Positions 59,458 through 64,000 of a stretch of DNA of 64,000 nt are shown here, in pieces; position 1 is the first letter of the stretch; each line of letters begins with the position of its first letter. The notes below the pieces were generated by a model. That model saw only the letters and a list, made by a program, of their open reading frames with translations, searched no databases and was not told where the DNA came from. The position numbers and the translations under genes were made by a program. Source of the stretch: Bacteroidales bacterium (GTDB lineage Bacteria; Bacteroidota; Bacteroidia; Bacteroidales; P3). The stretch spans positions 19,421-83,420 of the forward strand of contig JAFUWF010000030.1 of the NCBI GenBank assembly GCA_017483575.1, read 5' to 3'.

Positions 59458-61101
59458 TTATCGCGTAACTTTTATAACAAAGGATTTGTCGGTATTTAGC
59501 AACGGTATGGATATGATGGCCTTTGCAGGTTCAGTGGGCACCTTTTTGTTGATTATATCGATCTCACATACATTCCCGTGTTTGCAATTGTAAGAGTACC
59601 ATTCCGTCTCCTTGTGGCCAACCTTTATTCCATGAGTGGGAGAATATAAAGTATCATTGGTCGCTCGTCCTTTTGAACTTTTCAAAACAACATGAGTGGT
59701 TCCTCGTCTACCAACACGTATTTCGCCGGAGGTCTTTTCTTCTTCATCCTTTGAAGCATCATAAATTTCTTCCATGGCAATTCTCGGTTTGGAAGGTTCC
59801 TTGGTTACCTCATTGTTTTCTGCTTCTGTATTTTTTACTGCATTTTCAACAGGTATCATACAGAAATAGACACTGTCGCCGTTTTTGAATTCGATTGTTA
59901 CAGCCTTGTCGGTAAATGGTTTGTCGTTGAAAGCGAAACGAGGGCGTCCATTAAATTCAGACCTAGAGAAATATTCCACAGGTGTAATTGTTATGTCATC
60001 GACAGTAATGTTTCCACATACGACAGGAATACGTTTGGTTTCTCCTTTCTTGTTAACAAGCATTATGTAGGCACCCCCGAAGTCGCTATGCATCTCAATC
60101 TCTAATCGGGCAGTGTTCTTTGCCCACACAATGGTGTCAGTGCAAGGTATCGGAATCCTATTGTCTGTTATTGGGGGAATACTATCTGTTCCCTCTGGAT
60201 TTGGTGTCGGGTGTAAATGCTTCCATAATGCATATCCACCTATTCCAAGCAATAATAATGCTGCCAAGCAAGGTAGTACATACGGAAACAGAATTCTGTT
60301 CTTTGTACCACAACCATTTGTACCCGGTGCAGGTGTAATGGCAAATTCGACAATCAGACAGGTGATGTTGTCGAGACCTCCATTTTTTCGGGCGCGTTGA
60401 ATCAACTCTGAAACACGTTCCCGCTGGGTCATACCTGTCTGGTTGCTTGCCACCTTCATTATTTCATGGTCGGATACCATACCGCTCAAGCCATCGGAGC
60501 ATAGTAGGAAACAATCTCCTGCCTCTGGATTAATTGGGTCGGGAAGAACGGTAGCTGGTTGCATTGAGGGCAACCCCAAGGCATTTGTTATTTCATTCTT
60601 GCGTGGATGATGCTCGGCTTGCTCCTTTGTAATAGCCCCTTCATCAACAAGCATCTGCACATAGCTTTGGTCTTTTGTCAACTGCGTAATAGTCTTGCTT
60701 CTGACAAGGTAGATTCTGCTGTCGCCGACAGAACCCATATAAACCTTGCCATTGCGGACAATCAGCATGACACAAGTAGAACCCATACCCGTAAGTTCGG
60801 GCTGCTGTGATGTGCGCTGTAAAATAGCAGAATTGGCTGCGTTGCATGCCTCAATAATTGCCTTGCGTGGGTCGTCGAAATAATTGCTTTCGAGGAACAA
60901 TTGGATTGTTTCCACAGCGAGATGCGACGCTACAGCACCGCCGACGTGGCCACCCATACCGTCGCAAACCACAGAGACAAGTCCGTTTTTGCACTCAAAA
61001 TGAACATACCAGTCTTCGTTGGCTTTGCGTTTGCAACCCACATCGGTATCACCGACGACATTGCAATAACTATATTGGTTAGTGTCTTTCATACTTGACA
61101 T
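59458..61101 (-). CDS. PP2C-type phosphatase with membrane segment and periplasmic domain
   Basis: Residues about 10-255 are a PP2C (PPM) phosphatase reversing Ser/Thr phosphorylation: GDTDVGCKRKANEDWYV, VVCDGMGGHVGGAVAS, GSVGDSRIYLV, LLCSDGLSGMVSD and GGLDNITCLIVEF supply the metal-binding Asp residues. A membrane segment at about 270-290 (ILFPYVLPCLAALLLLGIGG) leads to an extracytoplasmic region of about 250 residues without recognised domain (EYFSRSEFNGRPRFAFNDKP, GTTHVVLKSSKGRATNDTLY). It lies 6 bp upstream of the kinase-FHA gene. It is the natural antagonist of the two kinases. Confidence 0.93.
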   Translation of the reverse strand: MSSMKDTNQYSYCNVVGDTDVGCKRKANEDWYVHFECKNGLVSVVCDGMGGHVGGAVASHLAVETIQLFLESNYFDDPRKAIIEACNAANSAILQRTSQQPELTGMGSTCVMLIVRNGKVYMGSVGDSRIYLVRSKTITQLTKDQSYVQMLVDEGAITKEQAEHHPRKNEITNALGLPSMQPATVLPDPINPEAGDCFLLCSDGLSGMVSDHEIMKVASNQTGMTQRERVSELIQRARKNGGLDNITCLIVEFAITPAPGTNGCGTKNRILFPYVLPCLAALLLLGIGGYALWKHLHPTPNPEGTDSIPPITDNRIPIPCTDTIVWAKNTARLEIEMHSDFGGAYIMLVNKKGETKRIPVVCGNITVDDITITPVEYFSRSEFNGRPRFAFNDKPFTDKAVTIEFKNGDSVYFCMIPVENAVKNTEAENNEVTKEPSKPRIAMEEIYDASKDEEEKTSGEIRVGRRGTTHVVLKSSKGRATNDTLYSPTHGIKVGHKETEWYSYNCKHGNVCEIDIINKKVPTEPAKAIISIPLLNTDKSFVIKVTR

Positions 61102-61104
61102 TGA

Positions 61105-61683
61105 TTAAAATTCCGGAATTGCAAGAAAAACCAACTTTGTCTCTCCTAAAACCAAGACATCGTTTGTTTTTAAGTCTATAGGTTCGTCCATAACATAAAC
61201 CTGACCATTTACAAAACTGCCGTTAGACGATCCTTGGTCTTTCGCCTTAAACACGCCCTTTGCTTCGACAAATTGTATCAGGAAGTGTTTGGCAGACATG
61301 TGCGTGTCATTGGGGAATGGTATGTCACAGGTAGAATCGCGTCCAATGGTGGTTCGTCCTTCATAGACTTTGTATATCTCGCCAGCCGGATTGGCGCTAT
61401 ACGATACCAAGAGTCCAACCACTTTTCGACCGCCATCAGGATTGGAGGCACCCGTGCCGTTGAGGTTACGAATAACGGTGTGTCCTCCACCAAAATCATC
61501 TTGATAAGGGGCGGTTGCTCCAGTCTCACCACCAACCCAATCGCCAGTGGGGCGGGTTGCACCATCGAAGCCACCAGTTGCATTATTTACTCTGGTGTGG
61601 CTGCTCTCGGGGCAGAACGGACAGTTGTCGCCATAGATACTAGAATCGTACTGATGGCCGTTGGGACATTTTTTTGTTGCCAT
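61105..61683 (-). CDS. Zinc-ribbon - FHA protein
   Basis: The N-terminus has a zinc-ribbon-like motif, KKCPNGHQYDSSIYGDNCPF followed by CPE. A flexible Gly/Thr-rich linker with several Thr (GATRPTGDWVGGETGATAPY, GGGHTVIRNLNGTG) follows. The FHA domain is at about 100-185: TIGRDSTCDIPFPNDTHMSA, KHFLIQF, GSSNGSFVNGQVY. The layout (N-terminal Thr-containing tail plus FHA) recalls GarA/OdhI, whose tail is phosphorylated by a kinase and then bound by the FHA domain; here this is an inference. It is cytoplasmic. 3 bp from the phosphatase gene. Confidence 0.9.
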   Translation of the reverse strand: MATKKCPNGHQYDSSIYGDNCPFCPESSHTRVNNATGGFDGATRPTGDWVGGETGATAPYQDDFGGGHTVIRNLNGTGASNPDGGRKVVGLLVSYSANPAGEIYKVYEGRTTIGRDSTCDIPFPNDTHMSAKHFLIQFVEAKGVFKAKDQGSSNGSFVNGQVYVMDEPIDLKTNDVLVLGETKLVFLAIPEF

Positions 61684-61705
61684 ATTATTTATTTTTAAGT
61701 TGTTA

Positions 61706-63214
61706 TTAATAGACGTTCTTGATGAAATTTGCAGCAGGTTGCGGTTTGATTGCCTGATTGTGTTGGGCTGGTATTTGTTGTATTTCGCCCGAAGGACTTA
61801 CAGACTGGAATTCTGCGCCAGACACAATTATACCCGCGAATCTGCCTTTGGTGTCAAAGACTGGCGATCCACTGGCCCCATGGGTGACATTAATGTTATG
61901 ACCATACAAGAATTCATTGACGCTCTGATTCACACTACCGCTCTCGTTCGTGGCCTGAACGCCTTGTTGGGTCAACGCCCACTCCAGACCTTTGGGGAAA
62001 CCGATTGTATATAGATTCTTCCCCATTGACAAATGTTTGTCATCTGCCAGGTTATCCAAATTGACTAAATTAGTAACAGAAGAAGGAGTTTCTTTCGTAT
62101 TCAACTGAATTACGGCGACATCCAAGTTGTTGTTATCGCTAACCTTCAATAGAGTACACGGCAGCAAATCTTTCTCGCTGCCAAGATGGGCATCGTTCAT
62201 CGCGATAGAAAGAGATTGAACATATCGGACTTGGAGTACATTGATGACGGGACGTGCTTGATTGCCGTATGCTTGTATCAGAATGCGAGAGAGCGCCGTT
62301 TTGATGTAATTGGCAATAGCCTCTTCATTTCCCATCAAAGAAACCACGTGTTTGTTGGTGGCAATCCTACCATCAGACGACACAAAAAAGCCTGTTCCAG
62401 TTGCACCAGCAACGCCCGCCTGTAATTCGCCTTTCTCATCAATGTAATAATTGTCCGGCAACGCACTTACAACGTCACTCAAATCATAATCGCCCACAGT
62501 TGCTTTAAATGTGTATTGATTGTATATTAAAACAACACTTTTCTTATACATCGCATATATCTCCTCGGGCTTCAGGTCTTTGTCCCCGAAATGTTTAATT
62601 CCCAGGAATACGGCACCTGCGATAACAATGCAACCTGCCAGAATGGCTACAAGTCGCTGCCATTTGAATGTTGGTTTGGGGGGTACTGGCGGTTTATAGA
62701 TGCTTTCCCAGTCAAGAGGATAGTTGCGTGTAATGGTGACTTTATCACCGGGATGCAACTCTTTACTTGTAATCTTAATGCCATTAACATAAGTTCCATT
62801 GGTCGAACCTCTGTCCTCTATAACAATGGAGCCTGTTTCAGTTTTGTAAATAACCGCATGTTCGCGGGATACGTCGTCCTGAGTCAGTCGGATATTGCAA
62901 CCCGGATTCTTGCCAATAGTTCTTCTGTCAACTCCTGGCAAGGAGGGTTTGATTTTAGTTTCCCCTGACTTGGCGATAATGCCCCGTAACGAGGTTGTTT
63001 CTGAACCAAACCTAATCGTGTCTTTGGCAGTAACGGGAGTTTCAACCGATATCCTTTTGTTATTCACAAAAGTGCCATTTGTGGAATTGAGGTCTTTCAG
63101 AGTTCCTCGTTCTCCCGATGCATCAATCGTCAATACAGCATGTGTACCAGAAACCGTGTCATTTGGGAAAACACAGTCATTCGTTTTGGAGCGCCCTATT
63201 TTAATTGTCTTCAT
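61706..63214 (-). CDS. FHA-FHA-transmembrane-trypsin-like protease
   Basis: Two N-terminal FHA domains: residues 1-85 (KIGRSKTNDCVFPNDTVSGT, LNSTNGTFVNNKRI) and about 92-165 (TIGKNPGCNIRLTQDDVSRE, RGSTNGTYVNGIKI). A membrane segment at about 188-208 (VAILAGCIVIAGAVFLGI) puts the C-terminus outside. That part is a trypsin/HtrA-like S1 protease: His in GRIATNKHVVSL, Asp in NNNLDVAVIQL, Ser in HGASGSPVFDTKG, with no PDZ domain. So phosphothreonine binding inside the cell could control proteolysis in the periplasm. 13 bp from the first operon gene, 22 bp from the next. Confidence 0.93.
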   Translation of the reverse strand: MKTIKIGRSKTNDCVFPNDTVSGTHAVLTIDASGERGTLKDLNSTNGTFVNNKRISVETPVTAKDTIRFGSETTSLRGIIAKSGETKIKPSLPGVDRRTIGKNPGCNIRLTQDDVSREHAVIYKTETGSIVIEDRGSTNGTYVNGIKITSKELHPGDKVTITRNYPLDWESIYKPPVPPKPTFKWQRLVAILAGCIVIAGAVFLGIKHFGDKDLKPEEIYAMYKKSVVLIYNQYTFKATVGDYDLSDVVSALPDNYYIDEKGELQAGVAGATGTGFFVSSDGRIATNKHVVSLMGNEEAIANYIKTALSRILIQAYGNQARPVINVLQVRYVQSLSIAMNDAHLGSEKDLLPCTLLKVSDNNNLDVAVIQLNTKETPSSVTNLVNLDNLADDKHLSMGKNLYTIGFPKGLEWALTQQGVQATNESGSVNQSVNEFLYGHNINVTHGASGSPVFDTKGRFAGIIVSGAEFQSVSPSGEIQQIPAQHNQAIKPQPAANFIKNVY

Positions 63215-63227
63215 ATATTGATTGTTG

Positions 63228-63683
63228 TTATTCCTCTGTCCAGAATTTCTTTACGGTAAAGATAAGCAGTTGTACCACACCATCCCTTTTGAACAGAACT
63301 CTTATTTTGTTATCGCCCATATCGAAAATATAGTGATAGTTGTTTCCAACATCGGATACAACATCCATAGAGAGTGTTTTCTCGTCTTCGTTATACTCGC
63401 TATCTGACACATAATAAGAGGACGACATATCTGGTGTGGTGTGCTCAAACATTGTCAGTTTGGCATTTATTTTGAACATGGAATTCTCGTCGTATCCATT
63501 TTGATATTCCAGTTCTTCTGTCACATCATTGTATATGTAATAATCACGATGGGTACAACTTGCATAGATTTGTGCCTGCACTGTGTTTGTAAACAGGCAT
63601 AATGAAAATAATAGGATAACGCATTTCGAGATGCCTTTCAAACGAATGGCATCTGGGAACTTTTTCTGATTTGTTGTGTTCAT
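63228..63683 (-). CDS. Small secreted protein, first gene of the signalling operon
   Basis: A 151-residue protein with an N-terminal signal peptide after a basic stretch (GISKCVILLFSLCLFTNTVQ, cut near AQ). The mature part is beta-rich and acidic (SCTHRDYYIYNDVTEELEYQ, KTLSMDVVSDVGNNYHYIFD) and ends VKKFWTEE. No family recognised. The spacing of 13 bp to the FHA-protease gene indicates one transcript. A possible substrate or regulator of the periplasmic protease; this is only a guess from position. Confidence 0.65.
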   Translation of the reverse strand: MNTTNQKKFPDAIRLKGISKCVILLFSLCLFTNTVQAQIYASCTHRDYYIYNDVTEELEYQNGYDENSMFKINAKLTMFEHTTPDMSSSYYVSDSEYNEDEKTLSMDVVSDVGNNYHYIFDMGDNKIRVLFKRDGVVQLLIFTVKKFWTEE

Positions 63684-63739
63684 CTCGGCCTATTTTGTGC
63701 CTCCCTGAGTTCCCGGCGGACGGCGTTATTATTACATAT

Positions 63740-63777
63740 AAAAAAGCATAGAACTCAGTTGTTTTCAGTTCTACGCT
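63740..63777 (-). terminator. Terminator-like hairpin in the leader of the signalling operon
   Basis: On the minus strand AGCGTAGAACT and AGTTCTATGCT pair (one G-T) around an 11-base loop, followed by TTTTTT. It lies 57 bp upstream of the first operon gene. If transcription starts to its right, it would act as an attenuator. I see no clear TAnnTTTG box on either side. Confidence 0.6.
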
Positions 63778-63954
63778 AATTAGGTATCGCCAAACACTTT
63801 TCCGATATAAAACTGATTTGAACCTTATCTATGCCCCCAATATGCTGCAGTCTGAAGACTAAAGGAGTGTTCTATAAATTAAAATATTGTTAATCTTGTA
63901 ATTGCATCAAATATTATTCGTTTTTTTACGTTATTACGAGAAAAGACGCGCAAC

Positions 63955-64000
63955 ATGAAATATCTTGACAATCAACAGGTATCAATATTCGACCGAGAGA
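63955..64000 (+). CDS. Possible start of a gene running off the right edge
   Basis: An ATG at 63955 opens MKYLDNQQVSIFDRE before the window ends. Only 15 codons are visible, so no family can be assigned. The upstream sequence holds a TAATCTTG, one mismatch from the -7 consensus, about 60 bp before. It is divergent from the signalling operon. Confidence 0.35.
   Translation, partial: MKYLDNQQVSIFDRE

Noticed and set aside
53324-63683. Type VI secretion locus
   Set aside because: Kinase, phosphatase and FHA proteins occur with T6SS, but no Tss sheath, baseplate or Hcp/VgrG-like gene is present in the operon or adjacent sequence.

Overview
The window is a chromosomal segment of a member of the Bacteroidota, most likely an uncultured Bacteroidales. 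Four things support this. Several secreted proteins end in type IX secretion (T9SS) sorting domains. Many conserved proteins are of Bacteroidota-restricted families (DUF6029, DUF6427, DUF6913, DUF4254 followed by GT9, Omp28-like, AlkZ-related). The promoters are of the Bacteroides type, TTTG - about 19 bp - TAnnTTTG, and several match exactly. KorAB-type 2-oxoacid:ferredoxin oxidoreductase points to an anaerobe. Most of the window is GC-rich, and this creates long antisense open frames that are not genes.

Layout. 1-5.2 kb: two tandem minus-strand secreted adhesin-like proteins, one running off the left edge. 5.4-7.2 kb: a secreted protein with YD-like repeats, and era. 7.5-12.2 kb: a type III restriction-modification system (mod, res). 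12.4-18.1 kb: sdaA, then secreted proteins with NADase-type glycan-binding, YARHG and WG-repeat domains, and an AlaX-like editing protein. 18.1-20.2 kb: rplY, prs and tRNA-Leu(CAA). 20.2-23.4 kb: a small accessory block next to the tRNA (WYL regulator, PD-(D/E)XK-like protein, three unknowns). 23.5-25.2 kb: a T9SS-sorted SGNH hydrolase and a lipoprotein. 25.6-28.6 kb: korA-korB. 28.8-30.9 kb: a T9SS-sorted subtilase. 30.9-34.7 kb: a tight operon (DUF6427, rnhB, DUF6913, dapA, polyprenyl synthetase). 34.7-43.1 kb: thioredoxin-like protein, DUF6029, Omp28-like lipoprotein, an unusual MATE-patatin fusion, DUF4254 and GT9. 43.2-49.5 kb: DUF4105, MscS channel, AlkZ-related protein, DUF362 lipoprotein, iron alcohol dehydrogenase, PhzF. 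49.7-53.3 kb: two DUF4143-type AAA ATPases with iterated upstream repeats and AlbA_2 (Schlafen-type) gene remnants. 53.3-63.7 kb: an AT-richer eight-gene minus-strand operon of eukaryotic-like signalling proteins (two Ser/Thr kinases, a PP2C phosphatase, three stand-alone or linked FHA proteins, a transmembrane FHA-FHA-trypsin protease, two small secreted proteins). Its composition suggests horizontal acquisition.

Two observations stand out. First, many intergenic spacers consist of degenerate 7-11 bp tandem words, often with the complementary word following so that the spacer can fold. Each locus uses a different word. They recall the STRR heptanucleotide repeats of heterocystous cyanobacteria. 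The same kind of element is also found in frame inside several conserved genes (mod, polyprenyl synthetase, MATE, GT9, probably DUF362), always in an inter-domain or loop position. The MATE and GT9 copies encode recognisably related peptides. Second, the kinase/FHA/PP2C/protease operon looks like a self-contained transmembrane phospho-signalling module without the type VI secretion genes that often accompany such sets.
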